Part shown: piece after piece, positions 8,186-15,975 of the stretch
Layout of the letters: each line of letters opens with the position of its first letter
How positions within the stretch are numbered: position 1 is the stretch's first letter
Assembly (NCBI GenBank): GCA_023664445.1
Contig: JAMPFN010000022.1
Location: 1-34,026, forward strand
Direction of reading: 5' to 3'
Length of the DNA: 34,026 nt
Source of the DNA: Clostridium sp.
GTDB lineage: Bacteria; Bacillota; Clostridia; Oscillospirales; Ruminococcaceae
Program-made: the position numbers and the translations under genes
Notes under the pieces: generated by a model
Databases searched by the model: none
Told to the model about the DNA's origin: nothing
The model's input: only the letters and a program-made list of their open reading frames with translations

Positions 8186-9411
8186 TTACATATATGCTAA
8201 ATTTATAGCCGTAATTAACCCATCATAATCACCATACTCGATTTCCATAAATGCTTCCAATTCCAATCCGGTAAACAAAACATACAAGAATTTGTCAAAA
8301 GAATATATAGGTTCTTTATGTTCCTCTAAATCCTCTCGTATTGTATCTGATTTAGCCAAAAGACATATGTGTTGATACTCCTTGTTTATAGCTTGTGTAT
8401 TACCATTAGAGTGGGCATAATTAAAATGCTGTGTAGGTGTAAGTGCAATAAGATTTTCTATGTAAAAACAAATTGTAGGATAATCAGCCTCCGGAAAAAT
8501 ATGGTGAATGTTAGTAGCTAAGTCATCTATATGCTGTGTATCTGTTAAAACCTCCGTCTTACCGTTACGAAACTGCTCATTATACACTCTTACAATTCGT
8601 TTTGCTCTTGCAGACATATATTTAGTAAAATCCTTATTTATCTTAATATGTTCTGATTGTTCATATTCAGAACGTGTCATTTCTTTAGGCTTATCAGAAT
8701 AAATATCTCTGAAGTTGTCACGGTTATACATTAGCGCATCATATGTTATCTTATGTTTAGAAAGGTAACCTCTCTCCGCTCCATATGTTCCTTTAAAGAA
8801 AGCAAGCGGATTTATAATTTTTGTGAATATTCTCCCACATTCATAATGACCATTAATAGGAGTATTTGATTTTGTAAAGTCTTCAAAATCATCTTTTAAT
8901 GCTTTAAAGCTTTCTTTGCTTATATTATTAAAAAATCATTAAATTTGTTCATAATTCCTGAATCTGTAAGTACACTTTCAATATAGTAATGCAAAAATGT
9001 TAATGCGTTTCTTTCACGCAAAGCAATGTATTCCAATAAGTCATTATTGCTAACCCGATAGAAGTTTCTTCTCCTGCTGTGATCCTTTTACAAAATTCCG
9101 GCATATGCCAACAACTCCATAGGCTGTTGAAAAAATTTATCGTACTCATTACGTGCTCTTGCTTCATTTGGATTTGGCTTTTTAAAAATACTTTCAACAT
9201 TTTTAACAGTATAGACATCATGCCATATATCAATTGATCTAAAGTAATCATTACCATTTTCCATAACATAATTCACTATGCAGTCTGATATTATTGTCAA
9301 AACATCGGGCGTACATTTTTGATCAATCCACCTTGCATTGTGTGAAACTCTTACATCATAATCTTTCTGAGATAGAAATTCTTTAATTTCAAATTCGCTT
9401 AAAAATCTCAT
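8186..9411 (-). pseudogene. HNH-type restriction endonuclease, broken
   Basis: The frame opens at ATG 9411, two bases after the methyltransferase stop. It reads MRFLSEFEIKEFL...ARWIDQKCTPDVL to GIL, hits TAA (9090-9088), and goes on in the same frame as NFYRVSNNDLLEYIALRERN up to NKFNDF. A one-base loss in the T-run complementary to 8930-8935 then shifts the frame. The rest reads NNISKESFKALKDDFEDF...RIFTKIINPLAFF...YNRDNFRDIY and on to 8186. Near the C-terminus, NIHHIFPE...NLIALTPTQHFNYAH looks like an HNH nuclease motif. The whole would be ~407 residues. Its position after a methyltransferase fragment and its ARWIDQKCTPDV block fit type II restriction enzymes. I cannot name the specificity. 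Confidence 0.72.
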
Positions 9412-9413
9412 AT

Positions 9414-9902
9414 TTACATCTCTTTTAACAATCCGAAGAAAAAAACAGAATTACTGTCTATATTTAAAGACCGTGTCTGATAATTTCTTGCAATTCTATA
9501 AAATGACCTATATTCGTCTGTTGAAAAGTATTTCCTTTGTGTTTCTGTCAATTTACAGCCTTTTTTTAAAGTAAGGATAGTTACTGAACCATTGACAAGT
9601 GTATTTTTAAGTTTTTTAATAAGCCGAGGATTATAAGTCATATTCGGTGTAAGGTATACAGTATCATCTGTATAATAAGAAAAAACGCTTAATTTTTCCG
9701 CATCATTTTTTGAAATATAGGAATCATATCCTGCTATCATCAATATTTCAGTACCCTCATCATTAATATTTCTTGACTTTATAACCCGTATCTTCCCTTT
9801 ATTCGTTAGCAATTTATTAGTAATCTGCCTGTCTCGAAACACAGAAAATACATTAAAATCCATTTTTTGACAAAAGTGCGGTAATATATCATAAATAGAC
9901 AA
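9414..9902 (-). pseudogene. C-terminal fragment of a DNA adenine methyltransferase
   Basis: The 162-residue frame (KGKIRVIKSRNINDEGTEI, VYLTPNMTYNPRLIKK, VNGSVTILTLKKG, TRSLNIDSNSVFFFGLL) resembles the C-terminal, target-recognition half of type II N6-adenine methyltransferases. The catalytic half (SAM-binding FxGxG and NPPY motifs) is absent: upstream DNA is the end of an unrelated gene that stops at 9907. The apparent TTG start at 9902 therefore lies right at a deletion or insertion junction. It should be inactive. It is followed directly by the broken endonuclease gene, so the pair is a dead restriction-modification system. Confidence 0.7.
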
Positions 9903-9906
9903 AATT

Positions 9907-10889
9907 TTATTTCAATTTATCAGCAAGTCTCCGTAATTCCTCCTCGCTGACCCTCAAAAACTCGGAATACTCATAAATACTCTGTTTCGGACTATTTTCG
10001 GATAGTCCGTTTTTCATTTTCAAAGCCTTGTCTCAAATTTTCTGAAATTCAATATCATACTTTTCACGAGCGGTACTGTTTTTGCCGAATTTTCTCCGCA
10101 GATTAGAGCAGTTACTTGTGAATGTACTGTAAAAATCTTGAATAGGATTAGCTTTATTCTTTTTCCGCACCGAAATTGTGGCAAGTCGGTGCTGTTCTTT
10201 TTTGCACCTCTCGCTGCCGCAAATTTCGGAAACGTTCGCCCTGTCAGATAAAATCAATTTGTGACAAACAGAACAGTTTCGCACAACAACGTTTGCCTGT
10301 TTCAGCACGTCCACATAAACACGCAAAATCGCCAAAAAAGAATTATCGGCAACATATCCCGTCAGCCAAGTGCCGCTTGAGTGTGAGGAATAAACGTGTA
10401 AAATCAAGTCGTTTTTTGCCGAATTTATCTGCTTGTCAATATCCCAATATTTCACGTTTTCCTCGGGAACGGTGGGCAAATTTCTGAACGGCAGGAGCAT
10501 ATCCGAAACGCAAATATTGTACTGTTCCGCAAAACGTTCCGCAGACTTTTTCATTTGCTTTGTCGATAATGAAATTCCCCCGCCAAATTTTTATGATTAA
10601 GGTCGAAATTTGTCATAATGAAAAAAATTATGTAATTAAAAAGCATATTTGCATTTGTAGAAATGTCATACAAGTCTTTTAAAACCTCGGTGTACTCACT
10701 TGCAGACTTGTTCCCTTGTCCGCTGTTCAGAACGCCGCATAAACCGTTGGCGGCGGCAATGACTTCCGCAATTTTATCGCCGTCAGCGGCTTGCGCGAGT
10801 TCGTTCATTTCGTCCACAAGCGTGCCCAATTTTCTTGTGCGTAGGTCTACTTTTTCGCTGATTACTCCAGTAGTGTAATAAAATTTCAC
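9907..10889 (-). pseudogene. DUF6076-like zinc-finger protein, broken in three pieces
   Basis: Piece 1 (10889-10551, GTG start; KVDLRTRKLGTLVDEMNELAQ...EFHYRQSK) ends in an ATGA overlap with piece 2 (10554-10033). Piece 2 holds a Cys4-type finger (CSVCHK...CGSERCKKEQHR) and the block NPIQDFYSTFTSNCSNLRRKFGK. Piece 2 meets TGA at 10035-10033, but the same frame runs on as DKALKMKNGLSENS...EELRRLADKLK to TAA at 9909-9907. The layout fits one ~325-residue protein of the DUF6076 type, often seen in integrative elements of gut Clostridia. It appears broken by one lost A and one nonsense change (CGA to TGA is the simplest). The ATGA overlap could instead be true coupling of two genes. Function unknown. 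Confidence 0.6.
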
Positions 10890-10909
10890 ATCTTCGGGAC
10901 TTCCGATAA

Positions 10910-10978
10910 TTATTGTCTCCTTTTTATTCGGTCTATCGAGGCTATTTTATTAGAAAATGGCATTTTAAAATCCTGCAT
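10910..10978 (-). CDS. 22-residue small ORF with ideal ribosome site
   Basis: ATG at 10978 is preceded by AAAAGGAGACAAATT, an excellent Shine-Dalgarno arrangement, and by a sigma-A promoter. The product begins MQDFKMPFSNK and ends RIKRRQ, strongly basic. Its stop lies inside a second AAAAAGGAGACA site that would serve the next gene. It could be a leader peptide coupling translation, or the stub of a lost gene. Confidence 0.45.
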   Translation of the reverse strand: MQDFKMPFSNKIASIDRIKRRQ

Positions 10979-11026
10979 AATTTGTCTCCTTTTGTCGGAA
11001 TGTGTATTAAAAATTTTATTGATACA

Positions 11027-11055
11027 AGTATATCACAAAATTTTGAAAAAGTCAA
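11027..11055 (-). promoter_or_regulatory. Sigma-A promoter, minus strand
   Basis: TTGACT (11055-11050), 17-base spacer, TATACT (11032-11027). It points to the small ORF and the DUF6076-like gene and is divergent from the excisionase-type gene. Confidence 0.65.
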
Positions 11056-11086
11056 GCAAATCCCATAAATACAGGGAAATTTTAAT

Positions 11087-11133
11087 GTGAATGATTGACA
11101 TAACACATTCGATTGACAACGAAAATCATTCAC
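11087..11133. promoter_or_regulatory. 10-base inverted repeat in the divergent control region
   Basis: GTGAATGATT (11087-11096) and AATCATTCAC (11124-11133) are exact inverted copies 27 bases apart, between the two divergent promoters. Likely a regulator or excisionase binding site. TTGACA occurs twice inside. Confidence 0.5.
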
Positions 11134-11138
11134 GAATA

Positions 11139-11167
11139 TTGCCTTTTCAGACCCTCGGCAGTATACT
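11139..11167 (+). promoter_or_regulatory. Probable promoter of the excisionase-type gene
   Basis: TTGCCT (11139-11144), 17-base spacer, TATACT (11162-11167), about 50 bases before the start codon at 11216. Confidence 0.5.
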
Positions 11168-11215
11168 GGAGATAGGCTGAAACGCCGAAATAAAATTTTG
11201 AAAGGAGACATCATT

Positions 11216-11422
11216 ATGTCTGAAATGAAAAACAATTTTCCCGAAATGCTCACAGCAGAGGATTTACAAAACTTCGGTTTTACACGGTCTATGGCGTATG
11301 CGTTTCTCAACCGCGAGGACGTTCCCGTTATTCGCATAGGAAAACGGAAATTTATCCGCAAGGAGAAATTTGTCGAATGGTTGGAGGAACAGGAGCGGAA
11401 AAAGGGCGGTGGTAATAAATGA
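11216..11422 (+). CDS. Excisionase-type helix-turn-helix protein
   Basis: The start at 11216 has AAAGGAGA upstream. The 68-residue product (LTAEDLQNFGFTRSMAYAFLN then VPVIRIGKRKFIRKEKFVEWLEEQE) is a textbook MerR/HTH_17 winged-helix DNA-binding domain. Such proteins in integrative elements act as excisionases or small transcription regulators. Its stop overlaps the start of the next gene by four bases (ATGA), so the two are translationally coupled. A 10-base inverted repeat lies upstream. Confidence 0.85.
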   Translation: MSEMKNNFPEMLTAEDLQNFGFTRSMAYAFLNREDVPVIRIGKRKFIRKEKFVEWLEEQERKKGGGNK

Positions 11423-12041
11423 CGGTAAAGCAGTTTTGTGAGAAATATAAAGTCTCGCCGCAATCCGTTTACGCGAAAATCAAACGGAAGTCGGTTCAGC
11501 TTGACGGTCATATTACCAAGTCGGGCGGTCAGCTTGTTATTGACGAGTATGCCGAAAAGATTTTATCGCCACGACCGCCCGACCACTTCTTACTGGAGAA
11601 AGTGAAAAATCTTCAAACGGCTCTTAATCAAAAAGATATGGACGTGTACAATCTTAAATACGAACACGACCGTAAAATGAAAAAGTGCGAAGATTTGAAA
11701 AATGACCTATCGGAGAAAAATCAGAAAATTGAAAATCTTCAATTTCAGCTTAATGATAAAATTTCTAAAATTGAAAATTTAGAAAATCAGCTTGCCGAGA
11801 AAAATTTAAAAATTGAAATTTTTCAAAAACAGCTTGACGAGCAAAATTTAAAAATTGCCGATTTTGAAAAAATTGCGGCGGCTCTTCCGAGGAAAATTTG
11901 AAACTTTCCGAAAAGGTTCGTTTGCTTACAGATGAAATTCTGAACAGGGACGGGAAGATTGAGGAACTTCAAAACAGAAACGTTGAACTTGAAACCGCTA
12001 CCGCAAGAAAGCTTTTCGGTTCGTCAGTAAAAAAGCATTAA
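11419..12041 (+). pseudogene. DNA-binding coiled-coil protein, frameshifted
   Basis: Residues 1-~55 form a second small HTH (TVKQFCEKYKVSPQSVYAKIKRK...GGQLVIDEYAEKIL). A long coiled coil of repeated units follows (ENLQFQLNDKISKIENLENQLAEKNLKIE...). The first frame stops at 11901. A shift near 11885 continues the coil in another frame (SEENLKLSEKVRLLTDEI...ELQNRNVELETATARKLFGSS) to TAA at 12039-12041. The intact protein would be ~207 residues. The type resembles small replication/partition accessory proteins of mobile elements. The truncated 160-residue form might still fold. Confidence 0.72.
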
Positions 12042-12109
12042 ACGTGTTGAAAATAAACAGGTTTAAAATTGAGGTAAAATTGTTATGATGAGGTGTTACC
12101 GGAGAATAG

Positions 12110-12175
12110 CAAGCGCAGAAAAAGTATATACTTTTTCGTTAAGGGACTGCCGCCCCTTGAACCCCGATAAGAAAG
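12110..12175 (+). other. Candidate origin of transfer (oriT)
   Basis: Just before the mobC start lie an 18-base perfect palindrome (AAAAAGTATATACTTTTT) and then AAGGG-ACTGCCGC-CCCTT followed by GAACCCC. This pairing of an AT palindrome with a small GC-rich inverted repeat directly upstream of mobC is where relaxase nick regions usually sit. No relaxase gene is in the window, so the assignment rests on position and structure alone. Confidence 0.45.
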
Positions 12176-12185
12176 GAAACGTTTT

Positions 12186-15100
12186 ATGGTGCGATGCGTT
12201 CCTAATTGAAAATATTAGGCACTAATAAAAGAACGCAAAAGTTCTTAATTAGGAGAACTGATAATCTGAAAAGTGGAATGACGAGGTAACGCTCGGAAAC
12301 GCTTTCCCTGATACTCCGACTGGCATAATTGGGAAACTGGTTTTGTCAGAAGCTCGGTGAAGTCGGCTGAGAGATACCGTAATTTGAGAAATCAAAACGA
12401 AAGCTGCCCAGAGGTGGACGGTGTATCCTATAGGTCGGGGGTCTATAAAATGCGTATGGTGAGAATGATAGCAATATCTGACGAACTTGCGAATGTACGG
12501 GTCTATAACGCTAATATATAGAAATGTATATGTCCTGTAATGGGACGCTTGTGAGGTAAAGTAAGTATCGTAAAGATGAAATTCCTTATAGTGTTAAAAG
12601 ACACTATCAAGCAGGCAGGCTCATAGTGAGCATCTAACCGCATATGAACAGATAAGATTATCGGAACGCAGCAGCCTACAGTACGCAATTGCGGTACAGA
12701 CGAAGAATAATAAGCTGTTTTAACTGTGGGTAAAGTAGTGGCATTACTGATGATGTTTCCTGTAATGGGAGGCGGAGGGACAGCCACGAGTCAAAATTAT
12801 AAAATTAGTTATAGGCAAATATCCTCATAGCTTCGAGTATGATTAGGATTTTATCCGAGAAAAACAAACCTGAAAGGGGGAGTTGCCTGTGACAAAGCAA
12901 AAGAAACTGCGACATCTTAAATATTACGACTTGCAGAATTGCTTTGATAATCTGTATGCAAAAAGTAAGCAGGGTGAACTTTTTACCAATCTTATGGAAC
13001 TTATACCCAGTGATGAAAATATACGGCTTGCATACAGAAATATCAAGCGGAATGCAGGAAGTACAACAAGCGGAGTTGACAACTATACTATCAAAGATAT
13101 AGAAAAAATATCCGCTGAAAAATTAGTTGAGATTATACAGAAGAAATTCGGATTTTACAAGCCGAAATCGGTACGGCGTGTGGAAATTCCAAAGGAAAAT
13201 GGTAAAATCAGACCTTTGGGAATCCCGACTATCATCGACCGCATTGTACAGCAATGTATTTTGCAGGTATTAGAGCCAATCTGTGAAGCGAAATTTCACG
13301 AACGAAATAATGGATTCCGACCAAACAGGTCAGCAGAGCATGCTCTTGCACAGTGTTATAAAATGATTCAACAACAAAATCTGCACTTTGTTGTGGATAT
13401 TGATATCAAAGGATTCTTCGACAATGTGAATCATGCAAAGCTGATACGCCAGATGTGGTCAATGGGTATCAGAGATAAAAAGCTGATATGTGTAATTAAG
13501 CAAATGCTGAAAGCACCTATTATCTTGCCGGATGGAACAAAATTTTATCCAACAAAAGGCACACCGCAAGGCAGTATATTATCCCCTTTGCTTGCAAATA
13601 TCGTTCTGAATGAACTGGATTGGTGGATAAGCAGTCAATGGGAAACCATGCCTACACATACGCAGTACAAAGAGCAAATATGTAAAAGCGGTACTGCAAG
13701 TGCCAGCCACAAAAACCGTGCATTGAAAAAGAGTAATCTTAAAGAAATGTACATTGTAAGATATGCAGATGATTTTAAAATCTTCTGTCGGAAAAGAAGT
13801 GACGCTGATAAAATATTTACAGCAGTGAAAAAGTGGTTGAAAGAACGGTTGAAACTTGACATCAGCGAAGAAAAGTCAAGGGCTGTAAATCTGAAAAAGA
13901 AAAGCTCCGAGTTCCTCGGATTTGAATTAAAGGCAGTACGCAAAGCAAAGAAATATGTGGTTCAATCGCATATGTCTGAAAAGTCGAAAAAGCGGGTTGC
14001 CGGAACACTCAAACAGAAGATTGTAGAAATCGAACATAGTAAAAATGCCAAAGAGCTTGGAGTACAGGTCAGACATTACAATACGATTGTTTTCGGGATT
14101 CACAATTATTATCGCATTGCAACACATATATCCTGTGATTGCAGTAAGATTTATGATGAAGTCCGTAAGGTTATCTACAATCGATTAAGGTATCAGTTGA
14201 AAAGCAAAGGTGTTATACGGTCAGCATTCATACAAAAATATTATGGAAAAAGTAAAATGATGTGTTTCCTTGGAGATGCACCGCTTGTTCCGTTTTCATA
14301 TGTGCAGACCAAAACTCCAAGATACAAAAAGTGAAGATATGCAAATACACTCCAGAGGGCAGAGAAGAAATTCATAAGAGCTTGAAATTCGATGAAAATG
14401 TTATGACAGTTCTGCATATGCTTGCAAAATCGCATATTTCCGGCAGAAGTATCGAATAAATGGACAATCGAGTTTCATTATATGCTGCTCAATATGGAAA
14501 ATGTGCCGTCACAGGAAAGGTATTGTGGATTGATGAAATCCACTGTCACCATAAAAAGCCTGTATCACAGGGCGGAACAGATGAATACAAAAATCTTGTC
14601 ATTGTTCATGCTGATGTGCATAAGTTGATTCATGCAACACGACAAGAAATAATCAATGTATACCTAAATGGGCTGAACCTTACAAAATCTCAACTTGAAA
14701 AGATAAACAAATTAAGAACAATGGCAGGAAATCCTGCTATTTAACGTTTCTGAATGCTTTGAAATATTTGCTAATATGACGAAATTATAGTTTCGATGGA
14801 ACGCCGTATGCGGTGAAAGTCGCTTGTACGGTGTGGAGTGGGGGAAAATTCGGAGATTACTTCAAAGAATTACCTATCACTATAAAAATATACGCAAAAT
14901 TATAAAATACAGCGGAGACGAATGGCAAGCCGTTTGTAACCGCGCCAAATTTTTGAATTTGAGAACGGGGACGTATATCCGTAAAATTGCCGTTCAAGAA
15001 ATTCTTAAAAAGGATGTGCCAAAATTTAATCGCGTTCTTGTTTCGTTTCATAGGATAGGGAATTTGATTGAACAAATTTTGAGAGTTTCAAAGAGGGAGC

Positions 15101-15207
15101 AATTATCATATATAGACGAAATTCAAAAATTTATTAATGTGTACAATGACTGCGAAAAAATTTTTTATGAATATTTATCGGAGTTAAAGCCGGACAGATT
15201 ACTTTAA
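12186..15207 (+). CDS. mobC: MobC-like relaxosome protein interrupted by a group II intron
   Basis: ATG (12186-12188) stands behind AGAAAGGA with normal spacing, but the intron begins at the very next base. Joining 12188 to 14881 gives MYKNIRKIIKYSGDEWQ and then TGTYIRKIAVQEILKK, KFNRVLVSFHRIGN and an acidic helical tail, stopping at 15207: 109 residues. This aligns from residue 1 with the next gene's product (shared RxGTYIRxI and RIGN), which supports both the junction and the assignment. MobC proteins assist the relaxase in opening oriT DNA. Without splicing the only reading is a chimera starting inside the intron's 3' end (14824), which is probably not meaningful. Confidence 0.75.
12889..14334 (+). 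CDS. ltrA: Group II intron reverse transcriptase/maturase (LtrA-type)
   Basis: GTG at 12889 is preferred because AAAGGGGG lies 8 bases upstream; TTG at 12883 is too close. The reverse transcriptase fingers-palm has the expected ordered motifs: NAGSTTSGVDNYT, RRVEIPKENGKIRPLGIP, GFRPNRSAEHAL, FVVDIDIKGFFDNV, TPQGSILSPLLANI and the catalytic MYIVRYADDF. The thumb/maturase (X) domain follows (SSEFLGFELK, VRHYNTIVFGIHNYYRIAT, KYYGKSKMM). It stops at PRYKK. In homologues the protein runs on through KICKYTPEGRE into an HNH endonuclease; here a lost A near 14330 breaks that. RT and maturase functions could remain. Confidence 0.88.
   Translation: MTKQKKLRHLKYYDLQNCFDNLYAKSKQGELFTNLMELIPSDENIRLAYRNIKRNAGSTTSGVDNYTIKDIEKISAEKLVEIIQKKFGFYKPKSVRRVEIPKENGKIRPLGIPTIIDRIVQQCILQVLEPICEAKFHERNNGFRPNRSAEHALAQCYKMIQQQNLHFVVDIDIKGFFDNVNHAKLIRQMWSMGIRDKKLICVIKQMLKAPIILPDGTKFYPTKGTPQGSILSPLLANIVLNELDWWISSQWETMPTHTQYKEQICKSGTASASHKNRALKKSNLKEMYIVRYADDFKIFCRKRSDADKIFTAVKKWLKERLKLDISEEKSRAVNLKKKSSEFLGFELKAVRKAKKYVVQSHMSEKSKKRVAGTLKQKIVEIEHSKNAKELGVQVRHYNTIVFGIHNYYRIATHISCDCSKIYDEVRKVIYNRLRYQLKSKGVIRSAFIQKYYGKSKMMCFLGDAPLVPFSYVQTKTPRYKK
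14335..14744 (+). pseudogene. Detached HNH endonuclease domain of the intron protein
   Basis: After the frameshift near 14330 the sequence continues as KVKICKYTPEGREEIHKSL...HISGRSIE, then TAA (14457-14459), then in the same frame MDNRVSLYAAQYGKCAVTGK...EIHCHHKKPVSQGGTDEYKNL. This is the usual linker and the CxxxxG...HxHHxxP...GGxxxxxNL endonuclease domain of LtrA proteins. Homologues have a tyrosine-type codon at the stop position as far as I recall. The ATG at 14460 lacks a convincing ribosome site. Retrohoming by endonuclease cleavage is probably lost. Confidence 0.7.
14801..14834 (+). ncRNA. Group II intron domain V
   Basis: CGCCGTATGCGGTGAAAGTC followed by GCTTGTACGGTGT folds into the conserved domain V hairpin with a GAAA tetraloop and a two-base bulge near the middle. 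The catalytic core therefore appears intact. Domain VI follows to 14880. Confidence 0.85.
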
Positions 15208-15226
15208 AATGAAAGAGGTGTTACCA

Positions 15227-15565
15227 ATGGCGAGAAAAATTTGCAAGGAAATTAAATTGAACGAAAATGAAATGGAGATAATTCGCAAATGTGCCAAAAA
15301 TCGCGGCAAGCGGGTTGGTACATATATCCGTGAAATTTCTGTTGACGGTGAAATTAAGGTTTACGATTTATCGCGTTTTGACAGCATTGTCATGTCATTT
15401 AACCGTATCGGGAATGAGATGAATCCCATTGCCGAAGTTGTCAACAGTACAAAAGAAATTGCTAAAAAGGATATTGAGGACTTAGAAAAATCTATGGAAT
15501 ACTTGAAAGCTGTTTCTGAAAATTTTTTCCTGCCGCTTGAATTTGATTTCTTTAATAACGAGTAG
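15227..15565 (+). CDS. MobC-like relaxosome protein, second copy
   Basis: The start at 15227 is chosen for AGAGGTG upstream; the in-frame ATG at 15209 lacks a site. The 112-residue product (CKEIKLNENEMEIIRKCA, GKRVGTYIREISVDGE, VMSFNRIGNEMN) is a ribbon-helix-helix-like MobC-family accessory protein. It is paralogous to the intron-split gene just upstream, and the two share spacing and motifs throughout. The pair may form a heteromeric complex at oriT. No relaxase gene follows. Confidence 0.75.
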   Translation: MARKICKEIKLNENEMEIIRKCAKNRGKRVGTYIREISVDGEIKVYDLSRFDSIVMSFNRIGNEMNPIAEVVNSTKEIAKKDIEDLEKSMEYLKAVSENFFLPLEFDFFNNE

Positions 15566-15588
15566 TTTGGACGGAAAGGAGGGTATTT

Positions 15589-15909
15589 ATGACGATGAAA
15601 TCCAAACAGGAGCTTATATCAAAAATTGTGACGTTGCTCAACGAGCTGATTGACGTTGAGGAAAAATCATCGGCAGAAATTTCGCAAAAAGACAAAAAAG
15701 CGGAAATGCTGACAATTAAGGAGTGTACGGAATTAATCAAAGGTCTTTCGGAACATACTATTCGTCAGCTTGTTTTGCAGGATAAAATTTCGCACGTCAG
15801 AGCGGGATATGGCAAAAATGGAAAAATTATTCTAAGTCGGCATTTCTTTCATATTTTGGAATTTTATACAAATTATGGCATATTTCTGCAAACAGTATTG
15901 ACTTTATGA
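15589..15909 (+). CDS. Xis-like small DNA-binding protein, altered C-terminus
   Basis: ATG at 15589 follows AAAGGAGGG. Residues ~40-80 (MLTIKECTELIKGLSEHTIRQLVLQDKISHVRAGYGKNGKI) form an excisionase-type helix-turn-helix with wing. The last ~25 residues (SRHFFHILEFYTNYG...) do not resemble the usual short basic tail, so the end may have been changed by a shift or junction. The integrase promoter overlaps its last codons. An excision-directionality role is likely by position. Confidence 0.65.
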   Translation: MTMKSKQELISKIVTLLNELIDVEEKSSAEISQKDKKAEMLTIKECTELIKGLSEHTIRQLVLQDKISHVRAGYGKNGKIILSRHFFHILEFYTNYGIFLQTVLTL

Positions 15910-15926
15910 AAGTAAAGTGTTATAAT
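15898..15926 (+). promoter_or_regulatory. Sigma-A promoter of the integrase gene
   Basis: TTGACT (15898-15903), 17-base spacer, TATAAT (15921-15926), 50 bases before the integrase ATG. One of the best promoter matches in the window. Confidence 0.7.
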
Positions 15927-15975
15927 GAAGAAGTAGAGATATGCCATAATGTGAAATACAGGAGGGTTTTGTATT

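Larger units (their letters stand above)
12189..14880 (+). mobile_element. Group II intron with encoded reverse transcriptase
   Basis: The 5' end GTGCG (12189) is the group II consensus and the 3' end reads TACCTATCAC (14880), as in bacterial introns with the branch A in domain VI. The last seven exon bases TTTTATG (12182-12188) can pair with TATAAAA (12444-12450), in the right region of domain I for EBS1, using one G-U pair. Domain V is clear at 14801-14834. Domain IV holds the reverse transcriptase gene. The length is about 2.7 kb. The insertion is in sense orientation with mobC, so splicing would restore it. Confidence 0.85.

Noticed and set aside
12189..14880. Retron or diversity-generating retroelement around the reverse transcriptase
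   Set aside because: The RT has the maturase X domain and HNH remnant of LtrA proteins and is enclosed by group II ends and domain V. No template/variable repeat pair was seen.
14824..15207. A gene starting at 14824 with the sequence MYGVEWGKIRRLL
   Set aside because: This start lies in intron domain VI. The spliced reading gives a better N-terminus and a ribosome site.
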